Source: Arsukibacterium perlucidum DSM 18276
Lineage (GTDB): Bacteria > Pseudomonadota > Gammaproteobacteria > Enterobacterales > Alteromonadaceae
DNA length: 64,000 nt
Direction: 5' to 3'
Assembly: GCF_000382165.1 (NCBI RefSeq)
Contig: NZ_KB907711.1
Location: forward strand, 1 to 64,000
The translations under genes and the position numbers were made by a program. Of this stretch, positions 7,299-15,801 are shown piece by piece. The notes beneath the pieces are model-generated. The model made no database searches and had not been told where the DNA came from. It was given only the letters and a program-made list of their open reading frames with translations. Within the stretch, counting starts at the first letter, position 1. Each line of letters starts with the position of its first letter.

Positions 7299-8677
7299 TA
7301 CACCACCTCCGCAAAAGCTGCTTCCGCCTCTGGCAAGCGTAACTGGCCGGAGATTAGACGAGGCAGCAACGTATCTCGCAACTCAGCGAGTTTGGTCATC
7401 TGCGTTAAATTGGCTCTATCAACCATAGGTCTTGCTATCTCAAAGAACGCTTTAAGGACTTTTGTATCAGGTACTACAACTAATTCGGTTTCCAAAAAGT
7501 GCGTTGTCTGAAAGTTACTAATCCCTGTACTCTGGTTTTGATATTCCCACGTTTTTCCTAGCGCGTATATGTAAGTCAAATGTTGGGCTAGTACAACGCC
7601 AATTTCTGGACTAGAAGGACGTAACAATCGGCAAAAGCTAGCAGGTTCCATAGGGCAATCAAACTGATTAAGCATACCGGTTGTTAAGTACAAGGAGCGA
7701 CCTGTAGGTTGGTCTTTGCTTCCGCCGGAAACTTCTAAAACTAAATCCCCGTCTTGAAGTTTTCTCGACGACAATTTTTTTTCATTAGTAAATCGGAGTG
7801 GAACACGCCCATAAGAGCCATTTGCTAAATCAGGTAGATCTGTTCCTCTTATGATAGCCACCCGGACATTATTTTTATCTGTCGGAAGTTCATCTCCCCA
7901 ATCACCACCTATTGTATGGGTTAATAATTCTCCAAAAGGCTTAACCTCCCACCCCTCTGGCATTAACCCCTGCGGGGATTCCACCAGGCGGGAGGGGAAT
8001 AGCGCTTGTATCTCGGCTGGCAGGCTTGGGGCTTGCGTGCCTGCATTGGCATGCACCGGGTCAAAATCAACAAACCAGGATTTAAACAGCGCCTGGGCGA
8101 TGGCTTCTAAGGTGGCGTTGGTTTCGCGGAGAAGATCGATACGATCATCCAGAGCTCTCAACAATTCTGTTATTTTCTTTTGCTCTGAAATGGGTGGAAT
8201 CTGAATGGGTACAGCAGACAAAATGGATGTATTTAAATTGGGCATTGTTGCACCAACCGCATGCCGGATAAGCCATTCTTTTGTTTCAGGTGATCTTAAA
8301 CAATAGGAGATGAACTTAGCATCAGCCTTAGTTTCATCACCAAGGCGTACCTTCAAGCATCCTGTTCCACATAGCCATCCGACTTGGTGCGGTTCAATCA
8401 ACGCATTTCTTGTTACATCGCCCCGCCGACTGAATACAACATCGCCAATCTGCAATTTATGTTGTGATAGCCTATCAGCATCCTGCTGTTTAATTCGAGC
8501 GATTCCGTCCTCAGAAATGCCTCCGTCAGGGCCAATATTTGACGGCATAACAACAGGAATACCTGTTTCAACATAATCAGATGCGTGTAACTGACTACCA
8601 AAAGGTCCCGTTTGAATAGCACCATTTTGAGCGGCACAAACCTCACCAAGTGTTATTTCTCCCCACTCAGAACTCAT
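7298..8677 (-). CDS. hsdS: Type I RM specificity subunit S (first system)
   Basis: The 459-aa product has two target-recognition domains in tandem, each ending in a conserved helical region. The first helix contains LDDRIDLLRETNATLEAIAQ and ALFKSWFVDFDPV. The second domain begins near EGWEVKPFGELL, and the C-terminal helix contains LRDTLLPRLISGQLRL. HsdS reads the bipartite DNA target for both methylation and cutting. The gene overlaps hsdM by 11 bases. The target sequence cannot be predicted by eye. Confidence 0.93.
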   Translation of the reverse strand: MSSEWGEITLGEVCAAQNGAIQTGPFGSQLHASDYVETGIPVVMPSNIGPDGGISEDGIARIKQQDADRLSQHKLQIGDVVFSRRGDVTRNALIEPHQVGWLCGTGCLKVRLGDETKADAKFISYCLRSPETKEWLIRHAVGATMPNLNTSILSAVPIQIPPISEQKKITELLRALDDRIDLLRETNATLEAIAQALFKSWFVDFDPVHANAGTQAPSLPAEIQALFPSRLVESPQGLMPEGWEVKPFGELLTHTIGGDWGDELPTDKNNVRVAIIRGTDLPDLANGSYGRVPLRFTNEKKLSSRKLQDGDLVLEVSGGSKDQPTGRSLYLTTGMLNQFDCPMEPASFCRLLRPSSPEIGVVLAQHLTYIYALGKTWEYQNQSTGISNFQTTHFLETELVVVPDTKVLKAFFEIARPMVDRANLTQMTKLAELRDTLLPRLISGQLRLPEAEAAFAEVV

Positions 8678-10238
8678 ACCCCAGTCCTCCTAACTTCTGG
8701 CGGATTAACTGGTCTAGCTCTGCACCTTTGGCCATTTGCTCGCCAAGCTTTTCGGTTAAGGCTGTCATCTTATCGGAAAAGGCGTCGTCGCAATCTTCTA
8801 CTTCTTCCGCACCGACATAGCGGCCCGGCGTTAACACATGGCCGTGTTCGGCAATCTCGCTTAATGGCACGCTGCGGCAAAAGCCCGGAATATCCGTATA
8901 ACCTTGCTCAAAACCTTCGATATTTGATAAATCATCACCACGCCAGGCTTTTACTGTGTTGGCGATGCGGTCAATGGCGGCTTGATCCAGTTCGGTTTGC
9001 ACCCGACTGATCATCTTGCCGAGTTTACGGGCATCGATAAACAGCACTTCGCCTTTACGCTGTTGTTTTTGTTTCACCAAATACCATAAACAGGCCGGTA
9101 TTTGGGTGTTAAAGAATAGCTGGCCCGGAAGTGCCACCATTACTTCTACCACATCGGCATCAACCATGGCGCGGCGGATTTCGCCTTCGCTGTTCTGGCT
9201 GGAACTCATTGAGCCGTTGGCCAAGACAATGCCGGCACGGCCACTGGGTTTGAGGTGATAAAGCATATGCTGCAACCAGGCATAGTTGGCATTGCCTTGT
9301 GGCGGTGTGCCATATACCCAGCGCGGGTCGCCCTCTAAACTGCCGTGCCACCAGTCGCTGATATTAAATGGCGGGTTGGCCAGAATATAGTCGGCGCGCA
9401 AGTCGCTATGCTGGTTTTTGGTAAAGGTGTCGCCAGGCTCGCGGCCTAAGTTAAAATCGATACCACGAATGGCCAGGTTCATTGCCGCTAAGCGCCAGGT
9501 CGTCGGGTTAGATTCCTGGCCGTAAATAGACACATCACCTAACTTACCGCCGTGCGCTTCAATAAACTTTTCCGATTGCACAAACATGCCGCCACTGCCG
9601 CAGCACGGGTCGTACACCTTACCCTGGTGTGGGTCCAGCACCGCCACTAAGGTATTAACGATAGACTGTGGGGTATAGAACTGGCCGCCCTTTTTGCCCT
9701 CGGCACTGGCAAACTGACCTAAAAAGTACTCGTACACCTGGCCTAAAATATCGCGTGCTTTGCTTTGGTCTTCACCAAAACCAATGGTTGATATTACATC
9801 GACCAGCTCGCCCAGCTTGCCATCCGGCAGCGGTGCGCGGGCATAGCGTTTATCTAAAATGCCTTTTAAGGTGGGGTTTTCCAGCTCGATCACCGCTAAG
9901 GCATCATCAATGCGCTTGCCAATGTCGGCTTGCTTAGCGTTGGCGCGCAGGGCTTCCCAGCGCGCCGTTTCGGGCACCCAAAACACATTGGCCATTTTAA
10001 AGTAGTCGCGATCTTCCAACTCAACGGCTAAATCATCTTCGCTGGCATCAGCAAAATACAGCTCATCACTGGGGTCTTTTAAACGCTTAAGCAACTCTGC
10101 CCGGCGGCCAGCGAAAGAGTCTGAAATAAACTTTAAGAAAATCAGCCCCAGTACAATATGCTTGTACTCAGCGGCATCGACGTTAGCACGCAGTTTATCA
10201 GCGGTAGCCCACAGAGTTTTCTTGATGTCTTGAAGCAT
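8667..10238 (-). CDS. hsdM: Type I RM adenine methyltransferase subunit M (first system)
   Basis: The 523-aa product has an N-terminal helical HsdM domain (IKKTLWATADKLRANVDAAE). The N6-adenine methylase motifs are YDPCCGSGGMFVQSEKF (S-adenosylmethionine site) and the catalytic ILANPPFNISDWW. Length is normal for HsdM. It is the first gene of the outer-island operon, whose promoter must lie in the 235 bases up to 10473, upstream of which a small plus-strand gene diverges. Confidence 0.95.
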   Translation of the reverse strand: MLQDIKKTLWATADKLRANVDAAEYKHIVLGLIFLKFISDSFAGRRAELLKRLKDPSDELYFADASEDDLAVELEDRDYFKMANVFWVPETARWEALRANAKQADIGKRIDDALAVIELENPTLKGILDKRYARAPLPDGKLGELVDVISTIGFGEDQSKARDILGQVYEYFLGQFASAEGKKGGQFYTPQSIVNTLVAVLDPHQGKVYDPCCGSGGMFVQSEKFIEAHGGKLGDVSIYGQESNPTTWRLAAMNLAIRGIDFNLGREPGDTFTKNQHSDLRADYILANPPFNISDWWHGSLEGDPRWVYGTPPQGNANYAWLQHMLYHLKPSGRAGIVLANGSMSSSQNSEGEIRRAMVDADVVEVMVALPGQLFFNTQIPACLWYLVKQKQQRKGEVLFIDARKLGKMISRVQTELDQAAIDRIANTVKAWRGDDLSNIEGFEQGYTDIPGFCRSVPLSEIAEHGHVLTPGRYVGAEEVEDCDDAFSDKMTALTEKLGEQMAKGAELDQLIRQKLGGLGYEF

Positions 10239-10488
10239 GGTTGGGGTATGTCCTTATGTCGTGTTAGGTACACGCGCTTTTGTTATAGCCCGGCATAGGT
10301 GCCGGTTGTATGGAAGGTAATTTAACGCATTTAGAAACAAAGGGGTAGTTGTGATTGTTGCGGCTCTTTATATTCAAAAAGAATACTCAGGGATAGCTTT
10401 TTAACGCTGCCTGAGAACGAGCACTACCATTTTATTTAGTAAAATCCCTCTAGTTACAACCCAAACCTAAATTATGAGGATTAAAAGC

Positions 10489-10686
10489 ATGCTATTTTCA
10501 AATGCAGAGTATGTTACGTCGAATCTTTTTGTATTACTGGATCAAGGTTTTATTGCTGCGTGTCTCTTCGGCATTGAGTACAGCGCCACTAAAGAAATTG
10601 CGAGAAGACGCTCTATTAAAGCAATAAGCGGATTGGCAAGAGCCAAAATGCAGGAACTGAGGCGACGACAAGCGATTAGGAAATAA
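10489..10686 (+). CDS. Small hypothetical protein (65 aa)
   Basis: The frame starts with MLFSNAEYVTSNLF and ends in a basic segment (RAKMQELRRRQAIRK). A GAGGA ribosome site 9 bases before the ATG at 10489 favours this start over the ATG at 10474. It is the only plus-strand gene of the outer island and diverges from hsdM. The basic tail could bind nucleic acid and a regulatory role for hsdM is possible, but nothing in the sequence proves it. I do not recognise the family. Confidence 0.5.
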   Translation: MLFSNAEYVTSNLFVLLDQGFIAACLFGIEYSATKEIARRRSIKAISGLARAKMQELRRRQAIRK

Positions 10687-10840
10687 AGCCCCAAAAACAC
10701 CATTTAAAGCAGGCTACTGATACTGTCAAAAGGCCCATGCTTTGTAGTAGCGTCGGGATTATTCCGGGCTTCCTGCCCTCCACCCCTTCGGGGCCGCACT
10801 AAAGTGCGTTCCAATTCTCTCCCGGAGAATTGGTCAAACG

Positions 10841-10932
10841 CAGGGTTCGAACCAAATCCTCATCTCGACGCTTAAATGAAAAAGGCCCACGCAACTGCGT
10901 GGGCCTTTTTCATTTAATTGGCGGAGAGAGAG
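10841..10932. repeat. 92-bp direct repeat, copy 2 (junction of the two islands)
   Basis: This block is 91 of 92 identical to 745-836. It includes GGTTCGAACC, the same 22-bp-stem terminator hairpin (10872-10917) and the tRNA-Ser 3' end. The sequence just left of it (10727-10840) differs from copy 1 but again is made of hairpins (CCAATTCTC/GAGAATTGG, GCAC/GTGC). Confidence 0.85.
10872..10917. terminator. Bidirectional terminator hairpin, second copy
   Basis: It repeats the hairpin at 776-821 exactly: a 22-bp stem with a two-base loop, an AGGCCCACGCA core and A/T runs on both sides. It separates the outer island from the inner island. Confidence 0.8.
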
Positions 10933-10935
10933 GGA
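10917..10935. other. attL of the inner element (tRNA-Ser 3'-end copy)
   Basis: ATTGGCGGAGAGAGAGGGA is identical over 19 bases to 27000-27018, which is the 3' end of tRNA-Ser(GGA). Beyond it the sequences diverge (CTCCCC versus TTCGAA). This is the expected product of site-specific integration into the tRNA gene. Confidence 0.85.
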
Positions 10936-11283
10936 CTCCCCACCACTTCAAATTACCGACATAACCTATTGATTTATAACAATCAAAATAACACAAAGGC
11001 AACCATGATAGCAACTGTGGTAAAGTTTTGTGGCAAAGTTTTTATGGAAGAAATCTTGAAAACTCAAAATGCCATTCTGAGATAACCTTTAGTAAATCAC
11101 AACATTTTTAATCATTTTAATGAATCACATCAAAAGTGATTAATCGCTTATATAGATTAAAATGACCGAGTTCACTAAGAAAAAATTCATACTAAGAAAA
11201 GTGCCGATGAAAGCTCCGGTACGTTAGCATCTCGCTGTGAAAGGGACACTCACATCTAGCAGTTAACAACCAAGGAGCAACAC
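10936..11283. promoter_or_regulatory. Left arm of the IME: 13-bp tandem repeat and upstream region of the DUF3987 gene
   Basis: Two tandem 13-mers, TGTGGTAAAGTTT and TGTGGCAAAGTTT (11016-11041), resemble integrase arm-type sites; the motif recurs near the other end at 26935. A short inverted repeat AATCAC-N7-GTGATT and A/T-rich possible -10 sequences (TATATA, TAAAAT) near 11150 may form the promoter of the gene at 11284. The ribosome site CAAGGAG precedes that gene. No other gene is seen here. Confidence 0.45.
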
Positions 11284-12891
11284 ATGATACTGAGAAAAAT
11301 AAAACGGATTTTTAGCTTTAAGCTTAAATCTACATCAGTAAAAAACGTTAAGGTAACAATTACTAACCGCAATAACGATAGCGAATGGTCAGAGCCATTG
11401 GACATGAAAGAGCAATTGGTCTCAGCTTTACCTGTAACTAACGACATGCTCTCAAAATTGTTCTTTGAGTATATTACCGAGCAAGCAAAACTACGCGACA
11501 ACGCTTCTCAAGAATATGCCGCAGTTGCAGTATTAGCGTGTGCTGCTGCATTAATTGGTGGTTCCGCAACAATTTCCCCTAAACGTCTTTTCAAAGATTT
11601 TGATTTAAAGCCTACGCTTTGGGCAATGATTATCGGTTCACCTTCACGAATGAAAACACCATCTGCACAAATTGGTTTGTCACTTTTAAGACACGCGTTA
11701 AAAACCGTTACCGAACCAGCTAACAAAAAACTCGAAAGTCAGTTCGAAACTCAGCAGAAATTAAATAAGGCTAAAGTCGAACAACTGGAGAAAATAGCAC
11801 AACAGCACATGGATAAGGGTGAAGAAGACGCGGCTAAGGAAGTCTATTTGGAAATAAACATGCTTGATCTGACAAAACCCAAATACCGCCGCCCAATGAT
11901 TAACGATTGCACAATTGAGGCTTTGATCAGGCGCGTAGAGACTAACCCTCTTGGTGTATTTCTTTTCCGTGACGAGCTTTATGGTTGGCTTGAACCCTTA
12001 GAACGCAATGACAAAGCTCAGGATAGATCTTTTGTTAACGAAGCCTTCAATGGTAAAGGGTTATACGAAGTAGAGCGTATTTCACGTGGTAATCTCATTT
12101 TAGAAAATCCAACCCTATTTATAATGGGAAATATTCAACCAGACAGACTCAGAAATCTCATCTCTGGCCGTGCCAGTGGGGAATCTAATGATGGTCTTTT
12201 TGAAAGATTTCAGCTAGCGGTATATCCGGAAGTCACGAAAAAGCAGTATGTTGATGCATGTGAAAATCAAGTTCTAAAAGAACAAATGCAGAATGTGTTT
12301 GTCCAACTGGCCAAACTTGGTACACCTGAGCGTTATACTGCACCACTGAAATTCAACTTTGAAGAAACCGCTCAAAAGCGTTGGGATCAATGGGCTACAG
12401 CGCTTATAGAGCGTGAAGGTGAATCAGACAATGATGATCAAGCAATACTGGGTAAATATGGTTCCCTTGTGGCCAAAATAGCTTTGGTTCTCCATATACT
12501 TGATCAAGCTGAAAAAAATGTTTCAGAAAAACCTTTCCACCCTAATTTAGCAGTGAGTCTTCAGGCTTTAAACCGTGCAATTAAATGGTCTGAGTTTTTG
12601 TATACTCACAACTTACGGATCAGGAGTATCGGCCTTAAATCGTCATCAACTTCTCAGTCTGCTGAACTATTAAAATCCAAGCTATCTCTTCTTCCAAAAA
12701 CATTTGCAATACGTGATGTTCAAAGGAAGGGGTGGTCAGGTTTAACAACGGCAACCTTAGTCAATGAAGCTATTGAAATACTTGAGGAAAATGGATATGT
12801 ACGCCAGCATCAAGTACCAGGGCAGAATGGAAAAATGACCATTCGTTATCTTATTCATCCAAGCTACAGAAGTTCAAAATCATCAGACTAA
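11284..12891 (+). CDS. DUF3987 family protein (535 aa)
   Basis: The product has the DUF3987 layout: a helical lead-in, then a P-loop-like IIGSPSRMKTPSAQIG near residues 119-134. This is followed by a long charged helix, a segment FLFRDELYGWLEPLE, NPTLFIMGNIQPDRLRNLIS, and a C-terminal winged-helix-like part. DUF3987 proteins are common in prophages, satellites and genomic islands and resemble primase-associated helicases. The biochemical role is not established. In this IME it may serve autonomous replication or be cargo. It is the only plus-strand gene of the inner element and ends convergently with the helicase gene. Confidence 0.75.
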   Translation: MILRKIKRIFSFKLKSTSVKNVKVTITNRNNDSEWSEPLDMKEQLVSALPVTNDMLSKLFFEYITEQAKLRDNASQEYAAVAVLACAAALIGGSATISPKRLFKDFDLKPTLWAMIIGSPSRMKTPSAQIGLSLLRHALKTVTEPANKKLESQFETQQKLNKAKVEQLEKIAQQHMDKGEEDAAKEVYLEINMLDLTKPKYRRPMINDCTIEALIRRVETNPLGVFLFRDELYGWLEPLERNDKAQDRSFVNEAFNGKGLYEVERISRGNLILENPTLFIMGNIQPDRLRNLISGRASGESNDGLFERFQLAVYPEVTKKQYVDACENQVLKEQMQNVFVQLAKLGTPERYTAPLKFNFEETAQKRWDQWATALIEREGESDNDDQAILGKYGSLVAKIALVLHILDQAEKNVSEKPFHPNLAVSLQALNRAIKWSEFLYTHNLRIRSIGLKSSSTSQSAELLKSKLSLLPKTFAIRDVQRKGWSGLTTATLVNEAIEILEENGYVRQHQVPGQNGKMTIRYLIHPSYRSSKSSD

Positions 12892-13022
12892 GGACACATT
12901 GTCATCGCGTTGAGAGCGGGATCAGTCCCGCTGTTCAATCACTGATTTACTTTAACCGCTGTGTTGTTGCATGAGCTGACTGACTAGGACTAGTTAATCA
13001 TTAAAACACAATATTTTAAACC

Positions 13023-13061
13023 TGACATTACTGACAATGAGCTTATTTGTCGGCAATGTCA
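13023..13061. repeat. Inverted repeat at the 3' side of the helicase gene
   Basis: The arms TGACATTACTGACAA (13023-13037) and TTGTCGGCAATGTCA (13047-13061) pair at 13 of 15 positions around a 9-nt loop. It lies between the convergent ends of the DUF3987 and helicase genes, so it may work as a terminator. It shares the ACTGACA motif with the longer repeat at 15731. Confidence 0.65.
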
Positions 13062-13093
13062 GTTGTCAAAACCAGGTCACTAATGATCTGACC

Positions 13094-15676
13094 TCAATTT
13101 ACGATTTGCATCGCAATTGAAGCACGAGGACGGCGAACAATTGCATCAAGTGTCATCCCCTCCTGTTCGATTCGGCTCATTGCTTCTGCTTGCCATATTA
13201 GATCTCCTTCACCGGGGTAAGTGCCTTTAAGCTCCCTCAAAACACCAATAGCACTATGAGCCCATGAAATGAAATCGTCTAACCCCCAATAACAAACGTC
13301 TTCAAGATGGGGATCCGCGCCAATCTTTGCTTGAGTACAGGGTGTGACCAATACGGCAACTATATTCATGTTGCTAGTACCTTGGACTCTCTTTTTCATC
13401 CATTTAGGATGACTAGACGCTTGTCTCGCTTTAGTGGCGCCAAATACTGTACCTTTGTCCGCGTCAGCATTGGTTTCAAATACAATACCCATTTGATAGC
13501 CCAACCACCAAGGGTCTGGCGCAGCATCACTTTCGTCATTTCCAGCAGAAAACCCTAGTAGTAATCCGAGTTCAACTTGGGCCTGTTCAAACTTGCTTGA
13601 TTCGTTAAGTCCTTGAATAATTCTGCTAACACGTTTTTCGAATTTATGGTTAGTGGCTAACCCGCAATCCATAAACTGTCTACCAATTGCTTCTGTTTGA
13701 TGCTTTAACTCTATATTTACAGGAGTGTCCTGAAGCATATCATCAGGCCCTAATTCTCTAGCAAGGGAATTCAGCCACGAAATTGATGGGGCAGAAGATT
13801 TTGCACGAACAAAGTAATCTTTTGCCGATAAAGCATGAATGTCGCCAGGTACTGTAGATAGACGACGTGCAGCGCTTCCAGCAAGATAATACCAAAGTGC
13901 TCTATAACCTCTGAGGTTAGGATGATTCAGACCTCCAAGTATTGATCTGGCTGCATTGAGTGCCCCGGAAAAATCCTTATTCCAAATAGCTTCTTGGTAA
14001 CTGATTTCGTCCTTCACAACCCTTTCTAACTCACTCATTGAAGGAAACTTTCTATGTTCAAAATGTGGAATTGCATTTCTTATCATACTATCTGCAGCAG
14101 ACCAGTCTGCATTGTTTGATAAAAACATTTGGAAATTATCAAAAATATCATCTTTCGAAATATCTTTTGATTGCTCAACTCCAAAGGTGAGTTCAGCCTG
14201 AAGCTCTGAAGGAAAGAACGGCCATTTCCGGTTATCAGCAAGAAAGTCCACTAACTCAGTACCTGTAACAAAAACAGCAGAGCGATCTTGTAACGAGCGC
14301 GTGCATCGTCCCATTGCCTGCATTACCCGAGTTTGTACTCTTTCGTTGTATAATACGCCAGCCCCCATTCTTGACATTAAAAAACGCTCTTGTGAATTAA
14401 TTGCTTTTGGCAAACCATCAATACAGAGTAATCGACATTCTTCACCAGGAAAATCAACACCGTCATATCGGTTTGCCAGGATGGCAACGGCACGAGGAGA
14501 TCGAATAAATGGCTCTTTGTTATCTTCAATTTCATCTTTTGTAAAGACTGTAAACCCTTTTAATGAACTAACAACCATTGCTCCATGAGCTATAGCTAAC
14601 GCAGATGTTGGAGTCAGAATTACTGAGCGGCCAGCTTGATTCTGCATCTTCAATCTAAGTAGATCTGTTTCATCCTCACTAAGAGATAAACTAGGGAATA
14701 CAAAGAATCTTCGCCCTACACCAGCCATTTGAAAACCCTCAGGGGCTGCCAAACGGTCAATTTGTTTTCTGCCTGTAAGTCGCTCTAAATCTCCACCGGA
14801 TCCAAGTGTCGCAGACATAAAAATACGTTGAGATGCATTAGCAAAAGGAGAGTGAGTAAAAGTTGGCGGGATAAGAGGTCTAATTAATATTTGCCGATTG
14901 CTCAAATAAACATGGCACGATTCAAGACGATCACGTATTAGAGACCAAGGGTAATACAGGTTTGGCGCATCAGTCCCTGCATGAGCATCGATAATTGAAC
15001 CAATGTCATTTGAGAGTTCATCGAGTAAGGGGGTAGAAATTTTTTCGACCCAAGTTACTTCTGTAGGATCGTTCCAGTCCCCATTTAAACGGGCATATTC
15101 TTGCGGTTGCAAATGTGGTCTTAGAAACTCAACAAGAACATCAAATAGTTGTGTTTCTGACGGAATCTCTAGAGACCACATTTTTGCAATATAGTTCTCC
15201 GCAGCATGAGCATCGTCGATGATTACAACGTTAGGATCGTCAAAAAATGGATGTGTATTAAAAAAACCGGAATACGTGGTAACTGCGATTTTAGATCCCG
15301 TTTTGTATGCAGCCTGATCAGTAGGAGAAAAATTCTTTTTTGCTCCCGACAGGTCGACAACATCAATGCCATAATGGTTTTGTGCTTGAAGAACAGTTTG
15401 CCGAACTAGTTGGATTGTAGGGCAGAGATATACGACTCTATCTCCATTTTTAATTCGTCGCCAATCCGCTATTAGTAAGCCTACCAACGTCTTACCACTT
15501 CCAATAGGCAACTGTAGAGCGACATCAGCCTTATTTTCGTATGACGAGGCATACTCTTCGAGTATATCTTTTTGATGAGGCATTACGTCCGGATAATGGC
15601 GCTTTGTTAGGGTCTTGAAATGAGCTGCAGGGTCTGCGGCGGCCTTGACGGCAAAAGTATTGGTCTTAAAAGCCAT
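13094..15676 (-). CDS. Large SF2 helicase with probable C-terminal nuclease domain
   Basis: The 860-aa product starts with an SF2 motor: Walker A QLPIGSGKTLVG near residue 59, motif II IIDDAHAAENY near 153, MSATLGSGG near 290, and motif VI MGRCTRS near 465, similar to XPD/DinG-like enzymes. A helical middle part follows. Residues 700-800 contain DPWWLGYQMGIVFETNAD, ATKARQASSHPKWMKK and MNIVAVLVTPC. That pattern is consistent with a PD-(D/E)XK-like nuclease core, although the assignment is by eye. It stands alone between the hsd operon and DUF3987, flanked by inverted repeats. A stand-alone anti-phage role is inferred from context. Confidence 0.75.
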   Translation of the reverse strand: MAFKTNTFAVKAAADPAAHFKTLTKRHYPDVMPHQKDILEEYASSYENKADVALQLPIGSGKTLVGLLIADWRRIKNGDRVVYLCPTIQLVRQTVLQAQNHYGIDVVDLSGAKKNFSPTDQAAYKTGSKIAVTTYSGFFNTHPFFDDPNVVIIDDAHAAENYIAKMWSLEIPSETQLFDVLVEFLRPHLQPQEYARLNGDWNDPTEVTWVEKISTPLLDELSNDIGSIIDAHAGTDAPNLYYPWSLIRDRLESCHVYLSNRQILIRPLIPPTFTHSPFANASQRIFMSATLGSGGDLERLTGRKQIDRLAAPEGFQMAGVGRRFFVFPSLSLSEDETDLLRLKMQNQAGRSVILTPTSALAIAHGAMVVSSLKGFTVFTKDEIEDNKEPFIRSPRAVAILANRYDGVDFPGEECRLLCIDGLPKAINSQERFLMSRMGAGVLYNERVQTRVMQAMGRCTRSLQDRSAVFVTGTELVDFLADNRKWPFFPSELQAELTFGVEQSKDISKDDIFDNFQMFLSNNADWSAADSMIRNAIPHFEHRKFPSMSELERVVKDEISYQEAIWNKDFSGALNAARSILGGLNHPNLRGYRALWYYLAGSAARRLSTVPGDIHALSAKDYFVRAKSSAPSISWLNSLARELGPDDMLQDTPVNIELKHQTEAIGRQFMDCGLATNHKFEKRVSRIIQGLNESSKFEQAQVELGLLLGFSAGNDESDAAPDPWWLGYQMGIVFETNADADKGTVFGATKARQASSHPKWMKKRVQGTSNMNIVAVLVTPCTQAKIGADPHLEDVCYWGLDDFISWAHSAIGVLRELKGTYPGEGDLIWQAEAMSRIEQEGMTLDAIVRRPRASIAMQIVN

Positions 15677-15730
15677 TCAAATTCATCCTTGGTAAAAGCA
15701 CTAATTACTTTACAGTAGCTATTAATGTTC

Positions 15731-15787
15731 ACAGACAACTGACTTTACTGACATAATAACAAACTGTCAGTTTTGTCAGTTGTCTGT
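15731..15787. repeat. Long inverted repeat between hsdR2 and the helicase gene
   Basis: The arms at 15731-15753 and 15765-15787 (23 bases each, 20 pairing) surround an 11-nt A/T-rich loop. Each arm contains repeated CTGACA/TGTCAG units. The position is 15 bases after the hsdR2 stop and 55 bases before the helicase start, so it could terminate the hsd transcript, regulate the helicase, or bind a protein. Confidence 0.75.
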
Positions 15788-15801
15788 ACTTAATTCAAAC
15801 T

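Larger units (their letters stand above)
821..10935. mobile_element. Outer genomic island: type I RM, Doc and HicAB-SecB-like module
   Basis: The region lies between two copies of the tRNA-Ser 3' end (821-836 and 10917-10935). All of its recognisable genes are defence or toxin-antitoxin genes. No integrase, relaxase or replication gene is visible, so it is either a remnant or an element that depended on an integrase supplied in trans. Its border repeats imply tandem accretion at one tRNA gene. Confidence 0.6.

Noticed and set aside
13094-15676. Hachiman or a DinG housekeeping helicase as the identity of this gene
   Set aside because: No HamA-like partner gene is adjacent, and the iron-sulphur cysteines and layout of DinG are not evident, so neither label is supported.
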